Counted from the first letter of the stretch, positions 19,060 to 27,869 are shown. The stretch: 64,000 nt of DNA from Robbsia betulipollinis (GCF_026624755.1 NZ_JAPMXC010000001.1:186001-250000), one strand, 5' to 3'. The notes: generated by a model from the letters alone, not told the origin. Translations and numbers: made by a program.

Positions 19060-19737
19060 ATGGTCGAACATTTCGCATGCAACGCGGCCGGGCGCGACTT
19101 CGCCGTGGGAGACGTTCACGGCTGCTTTCGCCTGCTTGAGCGTGAACTGGAAAAGGCCGGCTTCGACCCGCATCGCGACCGGCTTTTCAGCGTCGGCGAT
19201 CTCATCGACCGCGGGCCCCGATCCGAAGCGGCGCTGAACTGGCTCGACCTGCCCTGGTTCCATGCGGTGCGCGGCAACCATGAACAGATGGCGATCGACG
19301 TCGCCGCGGGCCGGTACGATGCGGATAACTATCGGATCAATGGGGGAACATGGTTCCTGCGTCTGTCGCCGGCGCGCCGGAGCGCGATCGTGGGCCGCCT
19401 GGCGCGGTTGCCGATCGCGATCGAAGTCGCGACGCGGCACGGCACCGTCGGTTTCGTCCATGCCGACATCGCCGGGCGGACATGGGCGGCATTCCGCGAC
19501 AGCCTGCGGGATACGCAGTCGGACGACGGGCTGCGTGCCGTCGCCAGGACGGCCCTGTGGTCCCGTACGCGTATCGCGGCCGGGGACACGGCCGGGGTGC
19601 CGGACCTGCACCGTCTGGTGGTCGGCCACACGCCGGTGCTGGACGGCGTGAAGACGCTGGGCAATGTCGTGTTCATCGATACGGGCGCCGTGTTCCCCGG
19701 CGGACGACTGAGTCTGGTCGAACTGGACGCGCTGTGA
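19060..19737 (+). CDS. PrpA/PphA-like serine/threonine protein phosphatase (metallophosphoesterase)
   Basis: A 225-residue calcineurin-like phosphoesterase. The metal-binding motifs appear in order: FAVGDVHGCF (GDxHG), FSVGDLIDRGP (GDxxDRG) and AVRGNHEQM (GNHE). Histidines follow in FVHADIAG and LVVGHTPV. The short lambda-phosphatase-like layout matches E. coli PrpA and PrpB, which dephosphorylate proteins and influence envelope-stress signalling. Whether it acts on proteins or on small molecules such as diadenosine tetraphosphate is not decidable from sequence. The ATG at 19060 follows GGAAAACGCG. Its stop overlaps the GTG start of the next gene. Confidence 0.85.
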   Translation: MVEHFACNAAGRDFAVGDVHGCFRLLERELEKAGFDPHRDRLFSVGDLIDRGPRSEAALNWLDLPWFHAVRGNHEQMAIDVAAGRYDADNYRINGGTWFLRLSPARRSAIVGRLARLPIAIEVATRHGTVGFVHADIAGRTWAAFRDSLRDTQSDDGLRAVARTALWSRTRIAAGDTAGVPDLHRLVVGHTPVLDGVKTLGNVVFIDTGAVFPGGRLSLVELDAL

Positions 19738-20552
19738 CCGCCCGCGGCCATCTTCGCATCCCATCCGGCCGCGCCGCATTGGCGGTGGACGTCGTCGGCG
19801 TCGGCCATCCCGTCGTTTTCCTGCATGCCGGCGTCGCGGATCGTCGCATGTGGCATGCGCAGCTGACTGCCGTCGGCGCCCGCCACCGGACCATTGCCTA
19901 CGACCGGCGCGGCTTTGGCGATACCCGCGCGAGGCAGGAAGATTTCTCCGCCGTCGCGGATCTGATGGCGGTGATCGACGCCACGACGAACGGTATGCCG
20001 ACGGTTCTCGTCGGATGCTCGGAAGGGGGACGTATCGCGCTGGACGCAGCACTGCTGCACCCAGCCGCCATTCGTGGCCTGGTACTGGTTTCGCCCAGCG
20101 TGAGCGGCGCGCCCCTGCCCGACTATCCGCCCGCGATCGGACATCTTATGGCGCGACTTGCCCACGCGCGAGACACCGGCGCGTTGGACGACATCATCGC
20201 ACTCCGGACACGCCTCTTTCTGGATGGCCCCCTGGCATCCGAACCCCGCGTGCTGGGTAAACCACGCGCGCTGTTCGCTGAAATGAATACAGCCGCTCAC
20301 CGGTTGGGGCCGACCGGATCGAACCTCGATGTCGCGGCCGCCTTCGACCGGCTGAGCGAGCTCGCGATGCCGGTGCATGTCATGTGGGGCGACCTCGATT
20401 TACCCAACGTGCAGGCGCGAAGCCGGTACGTCGCCGCGGCCGTAGCGCATGGCTCGCACGCGACGCTGACCGGTGCCGCCCACCTGCCCAGCCTGGAACG
20501 GCCCGCGGATATCACGCAACGGCTCCTGGAATTCATCGCTGCACTGCGCTGA
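19734..20552 (+). CDS. alpha/beta-fold hydrolase
   Basis: About 272 residues of the alpha/beta hydrolase fold. The oxyanion motif is PVVFLHAGVADRRMW, the nucleophile elbow reads VLVGCSEGGRIAL (G-C-S-E-G-G, Ser nucleophile), the acid lies in VMWGDLDLP, and the catalytic His in LTGAAHLPSLERP. Its substrate is unknown. A GTG at 19734 overlaps the phosphatase stop as GTGA, so the two genes are translationally coupled and probably expressed together. It is convergent with the hybrid kinase gene. Confidence 0.8.
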   Translation: MTARGHLRIPSGRAALAVDVVGVGHPVVFLHAGVADRRMWHAQLTAVGARHRTIAYDRRGFGDTRARQEDFSAVADLMAVIDATTNGMPTVLVGCSEGGRIALDAALLHPAAIRGLVLVSPSVSGAPLPDYPPAIGHLMARLAHARDTGALDDIIALRTRLFLDGPLASEPRVLGKPRALFAEMNTAAHRLGPTGSNLDVAAAFDRLSELAMPVHVMWGDLDLPNVQARSRYVAAAVAHGSHATLTGAAHLPSLERPADITQRLLEFIAALR

Positions 20553-20561
20553 GCCGCTCGG

Positions 20562-22193
20562 TCAGGAATCCGACTGGAGGAAATGATTGACGATGAGCCG
20601 GTCCATCACCGGAAGATCCACCGGCTTGCCGAAATGCGCGTGGAAGCCTGCCGCTTTCGACGCCGCGCGGGCGCGGGCGTCGGCATAGCCACTGATGGCG
20701 ATCAAAAGGGTTTCCACGAGCGTATCGTTGCGGCTCAACCGCTTGGCCAGCTCGTAGCCGCTGATGTCCGGCAGGCCGATATCGCTCAGCACAACGTCCG
20801 GGTGCCAGCGGTCCATCGCGGCCAGCGCATCCTTGGCATTGTGGGCGAGGCGCACGCGCTGGCCCAGGGACTGGTAATACATCGCCAGCGCCTCCGCGGT
20901 ATCGACGTTGTCGTCGATCACCAGGATCTCGAGCGGCGGCGAAAGCGATGCCCAGCCTTCGTCGCGAACCGGCACGCGCTGCGGCGCCTCGGGCGTCGCG
21001 CGCGCGAGCGTCAGCGTGAACTCACTGCCCTGCTCCGGCCCCCGGCTATAGGCGGTGAGCGTCCCCCCATGCCACTCCGCGATACGCCGGCCGAGCGCAA
21101 GGCCCAGCCCGATTCCGCCTTTCGCGCGATCCAGCGGCTGCCGGGATTGCCCGAAGACCTGGAATATCTCATCGATATCGTGGGACGCGATTCCCGCGCC
21201 ATTGTCCGATATCCGAATGTTCACCCAATCCCCCGCGACATCCACCCGCGCGTGGATCCTGCCGCGAGCGGGCGTATACCGCGCCGCGTTCTTCAGCAGG
21301 TCGACCAGCACCACCACCAGTTGCGCCGGGTCCGCCATCACCCACTCCGCCGTATCGGCCGGGTAATAGATATGCTGCTGCTCGCGTATCGCCGACTCGC
21401 TCATCTCGTACGCGCTCTGCAACAAGGCCGCCACCGACACCGGCTGAAGTTTCAGATCGACCGCGCCACTCGCCACGAGCGAGGCGGACAGAAGGTGCTG
21501 GATCACCTCTCCCATGTGCGTGGCATGCCGGAGAATGGTCTGCCTCGACCATTGCTGTTGATCGGCTGTCGCCGTCTGCGCATTCAGCACCTGGGCCGCC
21601 GTAAGAATCGGAGCAAGCGGCGCGCGGAGTTCATGCGCCAGCATCGCCAGGAACCGGTCGCGATTTTCCTGGACCTGGTCGATCTGGGATTTCTGCTGTA
21701 GGTTTTCCTGATTCAAACGACGGGATTCGAGCAATTCCGTTACCTGACCGGCGATCAGTTCGAGCGCCGAGATGCCGTTTTCGTCGATCCTGCGTGGCGT
21801 CTGGTCGGTGACGGACAAGGCGCCCAGAGCCACCCCATCCGTGCCCCTGAGGACGATACCGGCGTAGAAGACCACACGTCGTTCGTCGATGACCTCCCGG
21901 CACTGGCTGAACGCCGCATCCTCGCGCGCATCGGCCAGGACCAGCCGGGTTCCACGCCGCAGGGTCTCGTCGCACAGCGATTTCGCGCGCGGCGTCTCGC
22001 CGCGCGGCCTTCCCCACGCGGCCTTGCACCAGACGCGGTGATCGTCGATGAAATCGATCGACGCAACCGACGCATTCATCACGTGCGCCGCCAGCTCGAC
22101 CAATCGGTCGAACGAGGCCTCGGCCGGGCTGTCGAGAATGCCAAGCGCCGTTAAACGACTCATTCGATCGGCGTCTGCGGAATCATTCTTCAT
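20562..22193 (-). CDS. GAF-domain hybrid histidine kinase with C-terminal receiver
   Basis: A 543-residue soluble hybrid kinase. A GAF domain occupies roughly residues 20-160, beginning LTALGILDSPAEASFDRLVE. A HisKA box follows with His187 (FLAMLAHELRAPLAPI). The HATPase domain has LKNAARYT, ISDNGAGI and GIGLGLALGRRIAEWHGG. A C-terminal receiver has its phospho-acceptor Asp in DVVLSDIGLPDISGYEL and Lys in AHFGKPVDLP. No membrane segments are seen, so the signal is probably intracellular. The ATG at 22193 lacks a ribosome-binding site (CCCCCC precedes it). A small upstream frame ending 11 nt inside the gene could provide translational coupling. It is divergent from an EAL phosphodiesterase gene. 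Confidence 0.87.
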   Translation of the reverse strand: MKNDSADADRMSRLTALGILDSPAEASFDRLVELAAHVMNASVASIDFIDDHRVWCKAAWGRPRGETPRAKSLCDETLRRGTRLVLADAREDAAFSQCREVIDERRVVFYAGIVLRGTDGVALGALSVTDQTPRRIDENGISALELIAGQVTELLESRRLNQENLQQKSQIDQVQENRDRFLAMLAHELRAPLAPILTAAQVLNAQTATADQQQWSRQTILRHATHMGEVIQHLLSASLVASGAVDLKLQPVSVAALLQSAYEMSESAIREQQHIYYPADTAEWVMADPAQLVVVLVDLLKNAARYTPARGRIHARVDVAGDWVNIRISDNGAGIASHDIDEIFQVFGQSRQPLDRAKGGIGLGLALGRRIAEWHGGTLTAYSRGPEQGSEFTLTLARATPEAPQRVPVRDEGWASLSPPLEILVIDDNVDTAEALAMYYQSLGQRVRLAHNAKDALAAMDRWHPDVVLSDIGLPDISGYELAKRLSRNDTLVETLLIAISGYADARARAASKAAGFHAHFGKPVDLPVMDRLIVNHFLQSDS

Positions 22194-22380
22194 GGGGGGC
22201 TCGTCTGGGGGTGAACCCGTACAAGCAAATTTCGCTCCAGGCGTGGTATTCCGTACAGACCGACACATTCCCCGTACCATCCGGACCGACAAATGCCGCA
22301 AAATGCCCCATCCGTGTCGGGTCGTCGTCGAAACGCACGATTCCACTCAAGTAGCGCAACCGGAATTCCGATATACGCAA
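22183..22380 (-). CDS. possible small ORF overlapping the hybrid kinase start (low confidence)
   Basis: A 65-codon frame from TTG at 22380 (or ATG at 22311) runs into the kinase gene and stops 11 nt inside it. It reads as fairly ordinary protein sequence, for example GIVRFDDDPTRMGHFAAFVG and ICLYGFTPRR. No ribosome-binding site or family was recognised. It is listed because it could couple translation to the kinase, whose own start lacks a Shine-Dalgarno sequence. A chance frame is quite possible. Confidence 0.25.
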   Translation of the reverse strand: MRISEFRLRYLSGIVRFDDDPTRMGHFAAFVGPDGTGNVSVCTEYHAWSEICLYGFTPRRAPHEE

Positions 22381-22422
22381 GGGGAATTGCTATACCACGA
22401 CATTTTTGAACCTGACCCTCTT

Positions 22423-23214
22423 ATGAACCAGTCGAACATCATCGAAATTCAGGATGTGGATCAACCAGCCGAGCGGGCGAACCGCTGCGGCGGTTGCCAA
22501 ACCACCGAACGCGCGCCGATCGAAATGGCTTTCGCGTTTCAACCCATCGTCGATCTGACATCGGGCGATGCCTATGCGCATGAAGCCCTCGTGCGCGGAC
22601 CGAACGGCGAATCGGCGGCATCGGTCCTGTCGCAGGTGGACGAATCGAACCGCTACCGCTTCGACCAGCGGTGCCGCACCACCGCCATCATGCAGGCCGC
22701 CGAAATGGGAATGGCGGGTTTCCTGTCGATCAACTTCATGCCGAATGCGGTCTACCAACCCGCCGCATGCATCCGCAGCACCTTCGAGGCCGCGCAAAAA
22801 TACGGCTTTCCGGTGAACCGGATTATTTTCGAGACGACCGAGGGCGAGAACATCATCAGCCGCGAGCACCTTGTCCATATTTTCCGCTCGTACAAATCGT
22901 TCGGCTTCCAGACCGCGATCGACGACTTCGGCGCGGGCTATTCGGGCCTCACCCTGCTCACGGACTTCCAGCCGGACCTGATCAAACTCGACATGGCGTT
23001 GTTGCGCGGCATCGATACGGACAATGTACGGCAACGCATCGTCACCGGCGTGCTGGACATCTGCAACGGTCTGGGCGTTCGCGTGATCGCGGAGGGCATC
23101 GAGACGCCGGGCGAGCGCGACTTTCTCGCGGGGGTCGGCGTGACGCTGATGCAGGGCTACCTGTTCGCGAAGCCGGCATTCAAGGGGATGCCGGCGATCG
23201 CCAATGCGGGATGA
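22423..23214 (+). CDS. EAL-domain cyclic-di-GMP phosphodiesterase
   Basis: A 263-residue stand-alone EAL domain. The catalytic signature residues appear intact: EALVRG, the Asn in SINFMPNAVY, the Glu in IIFETTE, the Asp pair in AIDDFGAGYSG, the Lys in LIKLDMALLRGID, and EGIET. It should hydrolyse c-di-GMP to pGpG and so favour motile over sessile behaviour. The N-terminal 35 residues have a Cys pair (RCGGCQ), possibly a small metal or redox site. There is no sensor domain. The gene is divergent from the GAF hybrid kinase, which suggests shared regulation or signalling. The ATG at 22423 gives a compact protein; an open frame reaching 22048 is ignored. Confidence 0.88.
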   Translation: MNQSNIIEIQDVDQPAERANRCGGCQTTERAPIEMAFAFQPIVDLTSGDAYAHEALVRGPNGESAASVLSQVDESNRYRFDQRCRTTAIMQAAEMGMAGFLSINFMPNAVYQPAACIRSTFEAAQKYGFPVNRIIFETTEGENIISREHLVHIFRSYKSFGFQTAIDDFGAGYSGLTLLTDFQPDLIKLDMALLRGIDTDNVRQRIVTGVLDICNGLGVRVIAEGIETPGERDFLAGVGVTLMQGYLFAKPAFKGMPAIANAG

Positions 23215-23371
23215 CGCGGCGCCCGAAAGTGATCGGCCGGCTCCATGGCCATGCGGTCGGCCGATCCCCTTCGCGATATTTTCGTCGTATTATTCGTTAC
23301 CCTCCATTACCACCTCGGAATTTTGGTAGCGGAGCAGTATATGATCGCGATTTTGACCAGGAAAGCCAGAA

Positions 23372-23761
23372 ATGAAGCGTTCGTTTTTGGGCGCGCTGCT
23401 CGTGATGGGGAGCGCGGCCTTGACACTCTCCGGATGCGGCGGGGACACTTTCGAACAAATCGAGAAGGCGCCGCCGACCTTTCAGCGCGACAGTGCAAAG
23501 TCCCGCGCGCAAGTGGCCGCCTGCCTTTCCTACAATCTTTCGAGATTCGGCAGCGATCTGGGCAACTTCCCCGACATCGATTTCGGCGTCACCCGGTTGA
23601 CACTGGGTGGCGATGACGGTTCCCACTATCAGAACTATTATCGGATAGACATAATCGAGGAAGGACGCGGATCGCGCGTGACGGTGCGCCGTTCCAAAGT
23701 GCAGGACAATGCCCTGAGGGTGGGCGAACTGGCAGATATCGTCGCCCATTGCGCGGATTAA
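23372..23761 (+). CDS. small lipoprotein of unknown function
   Basis: Encodes 129 residues. The N-terminus MKRSFLGALLVMGSAALTLS leads into a lipobox LSGC, so Cys22 should be lipidated and the protein held in the membrane. The mature domain contains two cysteines (VAACLSYNL and AHCAD at the very end), which may form a disulfide. It shows a mixed alpha/beta pattern including YYRIDIIEEGRGSRVTVRRS. No family was recognised. The start has a GGAAAGCCAG ribosome-binding-like sequence. Confidence 0.65.
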   Translation: MKRSFLGALLVMGSAALTLSGCGGDTFEQIEKAPPTFQRDSAKSRAQVAACLSYNLSRFGSDLGNFPDIDFGVTRLTLGGDDGSHYQNYYRIDIIEEGRGSRVTVRRSKVQDNALRVGELADIVAHCAD

Positions 23762-23810
23762 AAAGGCGGCATGAGGAGCCGGCACCAAAAAAACGACCGG
23801 TTCGGCTGCT

Positions 23811-24065
23811 TCATATCCGGCGCCTGATCAAGGCGATCAGCATGTCCGCCGCGATGCCTGAATACTTCTGACTACGCATTTTCTCGGCGATCGCCCAGTC
23901 GAATATCGCGCCGCCCACGGCGTGGAACACTGCCAGGTCGCGCGACGTCAACCGATTCTCGTTGGCCGAGACCCACTCCGCCAGGCTGCTCGTCGCTTCG
24001 TCGAGAGGCATCGCCCCCGTGACGTATTGCTCGGCAAATCGCTGCAGCACCTCGTCTGGCGTCAT
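23811..24065 (-). CDS. small cytoplasmic protein of unknown function, 84 residues
   Basis: An ATG at 24065 preceded by AAGGGG opens a helical, charged 84-residue protein starting MTPDEVLQRFAEQYVTGAMP. It has no signal peptide and no cysteines. The frame extends further upstream to 24287, but the ribosome-binding site and composition favour 24065. No family recognised. It is convergent with the lipoprotein gene. Confidence 0.5.
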   Translation of the reverse strand: MTPDEVLQRFAEQYVTGAMPLDEATSSLAEWVSANENRLTSRDLAVFHAVGGAIFDWAIAEKMRSQKYSGIAADMLIALIRRRI

Positions 24066-24211
24066 GATCGGCCCCTTGTGGATGGGTATAGCGTAAAACA
24101 TCCATGACGCCATGAAAGGCTTTTCTTTTATTTTTTTCCCCCGCCTCTGACACACTGTGCATCCTTGGGTCAACGGTGGCCATCCGGACCGGATCGCCAC
24201 CGCGCTCGACA

Positions 24212-25534
24212 ATGTATCGAATGACCATGAAATCCTTTCCAGACAATTACGACGACAATCGCGTCCACCGCGGTGGACCGCGAACAAGCACCGTTTCGCA
24301 GCGGCGCATCGTCGCTGCCGCGGTAGCGGGCAATCTGCTCGAATTCTACGATTTCACTGTCTATAGCTTCTTCGCGCTGACGATCGCCAAGCTGTTTTTC
24401 CCCGCGACGGACCCCGTGGTGTCGACGCTGCTTGCGCTATCGGCCTTTGCGATCGGCTTCGTGGCGCGCCCGGTCGGCGGATTCGTGCTGGGTCATTACG
24501 CGGACCGCCGGGGGCGCCGCGCCGCGCTGACGCTGACGATCGCGCTGATGGCGCTGGGTTCCGCCATCATTGGCCTGACGCCCACGTATGCCACCATCGG
24601 TCTTGCCGCGCCGGTCATCATCATCGGCGCGCGGTTGCTGCAAGGCTTCGCGCAGGGCGGCGAATTCGGTGCGGCGACCGCGACGCTGCTGGAGACGGGC
24701 GCGGCCGGCAGTCGCGGCTTCCGGGCGAGCTGGCAATTGGCCAGCCAGGGCGCCGCCGCGCTGATGGGGTCCGGTCTGGCCGCGATCCTCACCTACCGGT
24801 TGAGCAGCGAGGCATTGCTGGACTGGGGCTGGCGCGTCCCTTTTCTGATAGGCACGCTGATCATGCCGGTCGGCATCTACCTGCGCCGGCACCTCGCCGA
24901 GGAACCGGCAAGGGAAGCCTCGGGTGCGCGTTCAACGCTCGAACCCGCGCTGGTGAAGAAATGGTTCCTGACGGTATTCGCGATCATGGGGATGACGGTC
25001 GCGACCTACGTGATGATGTATTACATCCCCACCTATGCGATTCAGTATCTGCACCTGCCCCGCAAGACCACGGTGCTCGTCGCCACCGCCGCCCCGCTGA
25101 TATCGCTGCTGATGTGCCCGCTTTGGGGCGCGCTGTCCGACAGGATGAAGGCCCGCAAGCCGCTGACGATTTTTGGCCGGACCGCCTTGATCGTGCTGTT
25201 GTATCCGAGTTTCTGGTTGATGAATCATTTCCCTTCGGCAGGCGTCGTCACCGCGCTGATCGTGTTACTGATGTTTTTTTACACGATGGGATCCGCGCCG
25301 GCCTATGCCTTGATGCCGGAGAATTTTCCGAAACACGTGCGCGCGGGGTATCTCGCCAGCGCCTATGCCGTCGCCGTCTCGTTATTTGGCGGAACCGCGC
25401 AGCTCGTGGTGGCGTGGCTGATTCGCGTGACGGGCAATACGATGGCTCCGGCGTGGTACATGATCGTTTGCGTGATGGTTTCTTTGGTCGCGGTGTCGAT
25501 GCTGGAAGAGACGGGACGGCGTTCGCTGGATTGA
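24212..25534 (+). CDS. MFS transporter, metabolite:H+ symporter (MHS) family
   Basis: About 440 residues with twelve membrane helices. It shows the MHS features AVAGNLLEFYDFTVYSFFAL in helix 1, RPVGGFVLGHYADRRGRRAAL in loop 2-3 and RLLQGFAQGGEFGAATATLL in helix 4. It resembles citrate/proline/dicarboxylate MHS carriers more than the shikimate type, but the substrate is unknown. Start candidates at 24176, 24212, 24221 and 24227 cannot be separated. Its end lies 28 nt before the tRNA-Sec fragment at 25562, so it is the last chromosomal gene before the selC island. Confidence 0.85.
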   Translation: MYRMTMKSFPDNYDDNRVHRGGPRTSTVSQRRIVAAAVAGNLLEFYDFTVYSFFALTIAKLFFPATDPVVSTLLALSAFAIGFVARPVGGFVLGHYADRRGRRAALTLTIALMALGSAIIGLTPTYATIGLAAPVIIIGARLLQGFAQGGEFGAATATLLETGAAGSRGFRASWQLASQGAAALMGSGLAAILTYRLSSEALLDWGWRVPFLIGTLIMPVGIYLRRHLAEEPAREASGARSTLEPALVKKWFLTVFAIMGMTVATYVMMYYIPTYAIQYLHLPRKTTVLVATAAPLISLLMCPLWGALSDRMKARKPLTIFGRTALIVLLYPSFWLMNHFPSAGVVTALIVLLMFFYTMGSAPAYALMPENFPKHVRAGYLASAYAVAVSLFGGTAQLVVAWLIRVTGNTMAPAWYMIVCVMVSLVAVSMLEETGRRSLD

Positions 25535-25561
25535 ACGTCGGGGTAATGGTGGTGGAGGACG

Positions 25562-25615
25562 GCGGGAGTCGGACCTGCATGGGAGCGGCTGACACCCCAA
25601 TCGGGTTTGAAGCCC
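25562..25615 (-). repeat. distal att copy: 54-nt duplicate of the tRNA-Sec 3' half
   Basis: Aligned to tRNA-Sec positions 27971-28025, the copy matches 49 of 55 positions with five mismatches and one gap. It covers the anticodon loop (TTCAAA on the minus strand), the long variable arm and the T arm. The 5' half of the tRNA is absent on the expected side (25616 onward), so this is a fragment, not a second tRNA gene. Confidence 0.8.
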
Positions 25616-25874
25616 ATCTATCGATATATAAAGATCATGGGGTTGCGACACCCCACATTCCGCAATGGCCATTATCGACGTTGTCGGACCCTCATCGCGC
25701 GAGAGGCTAAAAATACCGGCCGGCGGACGCTGGAAAAACAGCGCGGCGCCGCCAGCAGACACCTCGACGTAGCATTTATTCCGCGGGAACCGGGGAGACG
25801 ATGTGCTGGGCAAATCGGGGTTTGCCGCCCGTCCGGGGAATAACCGGATCTGCCATCGATCGAGGGCTCTCCCA

Positions 25875-26075
25875 TCAATATGCTGTATACAAACACAGCA
25901 TATTGGCCATCATGTCTGTCAGCACCACCTGCGACAACTTGGTCTTCACCCAGAGCGATCGCAGGCGCTCCCCGAACCGGTGCGCCCCAACCAAGGTGAC
26001 ATTCGGATCAGGCACGTGCAACACCCCATACTCGCGCTCGACCGCGTCCGTGATGCGTGCGACCGCCTCCAGCAT
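25875..26075 (-). pseudogene. unrecognised protein fragment in the selC island
   Basis: A 66-codon frame starting MLEAVARITDAVEREYGVLH reads like part of a real protein: helical, with the phrase NVTLVGAHRFGERLRSLWVK. An upstream stretch in another frame (about 26076-26152, MLMRKNNIIEKAQS) seems to continue it, suggesting a frameshift. The end runs into the 11-bp inverted repeat. The family was not recognised. Confidence 0.3.
25876..25905. repeat. perfect 11-bp inverted repeat with 8-nt spacer
   Basis: CAATATGCTGT (25876-25886) and ACAGCATATTG (25895-25905) are exact reverse complements. The site lies inside the selC island at the end of a broken minus-strand frame. No T-run follows on either strand, so it is more likely an operator or a recombination-related site than a terminator. 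Confidence 0.55.
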
Positions 26076-26176
26076 GGCCAGACTGATTGCGCTTTTTCAA
26101 TAATGTTGTTTTTCCGCATCAGCATCGCTATTTTGCGGTGGGTGTGCCACACGCGGCAGTGTCGGCGTCAATCGGG

Positions 26177-26320
26177 TCAGCGATCCGACAGAGACCCGAT
26201 CCAGGGCGCCACCGTGGCCGGCAGCCCGTATGGCAGCGTGAGCCCCGCGGCGAGACGGACGGACGCCCACTTTTTGGCGCTGTGCCAGTCCTTCACCAGC
26301 GCGACCTTGATTCGGGCCAT
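26177..26320 (-). pseudogene. phage holin-like small protein or remnant, 47 residues
   Basis: ATG at 26320 opens MARIKVALVKDWHSAKKWAS and the frame stops after 47 residues (IGSLSDR). The pattern of a short polar start, a W-x4-K-W-x-SV motif and a hydrophobic helix (RLAAGLTLPYGLPATVAPW) recalls small phage holins of the type that begins with a DNWR-AW-W-SV-like segment. It is shorter than those relatives, so it is probably truncated. This is the main hint that the selC island derives from a prophage. Confidence 0.4.
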
Positions 26321-26809
26321 TTGAGTGCACCCGCGACGCTGCTCGCTTCGCGCACGAACTGCGCCGAATGCGTCCCGAAACGCCGTGCATCGCCTGATTT
26401 CCGACGTTCGGTGTCGCGCGAATCCTGCGATGCCTGGGTTGCGCTTCCCGGTACCGACCGGCGTCCGACATGGAAATCGCCATCGGCCAAGCGCTGACTG
26501 CCGTCGTGGCCGCCCTGCTCATGACGGCTACCACCGTCGGAATTTCTGGCGCGTCATCGAGAAGCGCCCTCTTTGGCCGGGCAACTCTCGCCCGAGTCGA
26601 CTGCCACCGGTCCACCTCCTCCCGGTTCACGCCGAGGCGATGCAAGTCGCGCACGCCCGCTATGAGCGCGTCCGCACTGTCCTGCTCGAAGAAACGATTG
26701 AAGATCGGCGTTTCGTGAGCAAGCGCCGACCGCTGCGCTGCCCACACCACTGCGAGCGGCATGCTCGCCGCATCTGCGCCGGCGTACTGCCGGGGCGCCG
26801 GAGTCTGAC

Positions 26810-27493
26810 ATGATGAACATCACTCGATCTGCAAACCTGGCGCGTCAGCGCATCAAGGTGCGCGTACCCAGCGCGCCGGCGGTTCACCACACGGCCACCC
26901 TACCGGCGCAGGCCTGGATGATTGGCGTCGGCCTGGCCCTGGCTGTCGGCGCGGTGATGTACGCCGGCGCGGCGCACGCCGACGAAGGCCTGACTACGTG
27001 CGCCGACGCTGCGCCGACGGTTCTGGCGAAACGCCCGGCAGCGGGGATCAGCTATGCGCCTCACCATCCGATTCATCGGCACCACGTGCCCGCCGTGTTG
27101 CGCAAGCCAGCGCCCGGGGGTGGATGTACGCTTGAATCGCTGCCGGCAGCCGTGCCGCCGCTTTCCGTGCCGGCAGTGGCCGACGCGTCGGATCCGGCCG
27201 AAGTGATCCCGCCAGTTCCGGCAGCCATGTCGCTGCTTTCTGCTGCGCCGGCAGTGGCAGCGGTACCGGATCCGGTCGTCCCGGCAGCGATCGCGCCGGT
27301 TTCCATGGAGACACCGCGCGGGGCGGTTGCTGCTGCCGCGCTGGGCGATCCGAAGCTGGCCGCAGTGCCGTTGCTTGTACTCGCGACAGGCATCGCCGTC
27401 TGCGTCGTGGGGCACGCGTGCGGCGGGCATTCCAGCACGACAGGTGGGCACTCGGTTTCAACGGCAGGGACGACCGGCACAGTGGGAAAATGA
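26810..27493 (+). CDS. Ala/Pro-rich protein with two hydrophobic segments, unknown function
   Basis: Encodes 227 residues and has a ribosome-binding site (CCGGAG) before ATG at 26810. A hydrophobic stretch at about 31-52 (AWMIGVGLALAVGAVMYAGA) is followed by AHADE, a plausible signal-peptidase site after an unusually long basic N-terminus. The middle (about 95-185) is low-complexity, with repeated PAVA/PVPAA-type units. A second hydrophobic helix at about 185-207 (PLLVLATGIAVCVVGHACGG) precedes a Gly/Ser/Thr/His tail. No family was recognised. It is the only long intact-looking frame in the selC island. Confidence 0.5.
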   Translation: MMNITRSANLARQRIKVRVPSAPAVHHTATLPAQAWMIGVGLALAVGAVMYAGAAHADEGLTTCADAAPTVLAKRPAAGISYAPHHPIHRHHVPAVLRKPAPGGGCTLESLPAAVPPLSVPAVADASDPAEVIPPVPAAMSLLSAAPAVAAVPDPVVPAAIAPVSMETPRGAVAAAALGDPKLAAVPLLVLATGIAVCVVGHACGGHSSTTGGHSVSTAGTTGTVGK

Positions 27494-27689
27494 TCCCCCT
27501 TCCGATCGACGGCATCCGCCGCCGCGAGTGACGACGGGCGTTCGTCGTCGCCGAGAGTGTCATGACGCACGCTGAAACCGCCGAGCCGGACGCGACGCGA
27601 AAATGCAGGAACTGATCGTGGTCGAGCGCGCCGCCATTGCCCTGTCCCAACGCACTTCGAGGACGGGAGCAGCGGATGGAAGGAGGTAA

Positions 27690-27869
27690 AAGCGCGCGTC
27701 CATATTTCAGAGAAATCGTAGCGCGGCGTTGGAAATGATGGCTGTGGGGAGTGACTTGCACACGGTCGGCGCGGTGCTCGGTCACGAAACCACCATACCG
27801 GCAAAACGGTATGCCCATTTGGTAACGGGCAAACTGGCCGAAGCGGTGAATAAGATAGGTGGGAAGTGA
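27690..27869 (+). pseudogene. tyrosine recombinase (phage integrase) C-terminal remnant
   Basis: In frame up to TGA at 27867-27869 the sequence reads LEMMAVGSDLHTVGAVLGHE followed by TTIPAKRYAHLVTGKLAEAV. This is the end of a tyrosine recombinase catalytic domain, with the conserved His in LGHETT and the catalytic Tyr in RYAHL. A stop (TAA at 27687) cuts the frame upstream, and the box I/II Arg regions are missing. A short stretch in another frame upstream (DGWKEVKARVHI) may be another piece of the same gene. Its place next to selC fits an integrase that used the tRNA as its target. Confidence 0.75.

Noticed and set aside
25562-25615. A second complete tRNA-Sec gene
   Set aside because: Only the 3' half from the anticodon loop on is present; the acceptor 5' strand and D arm are missing.
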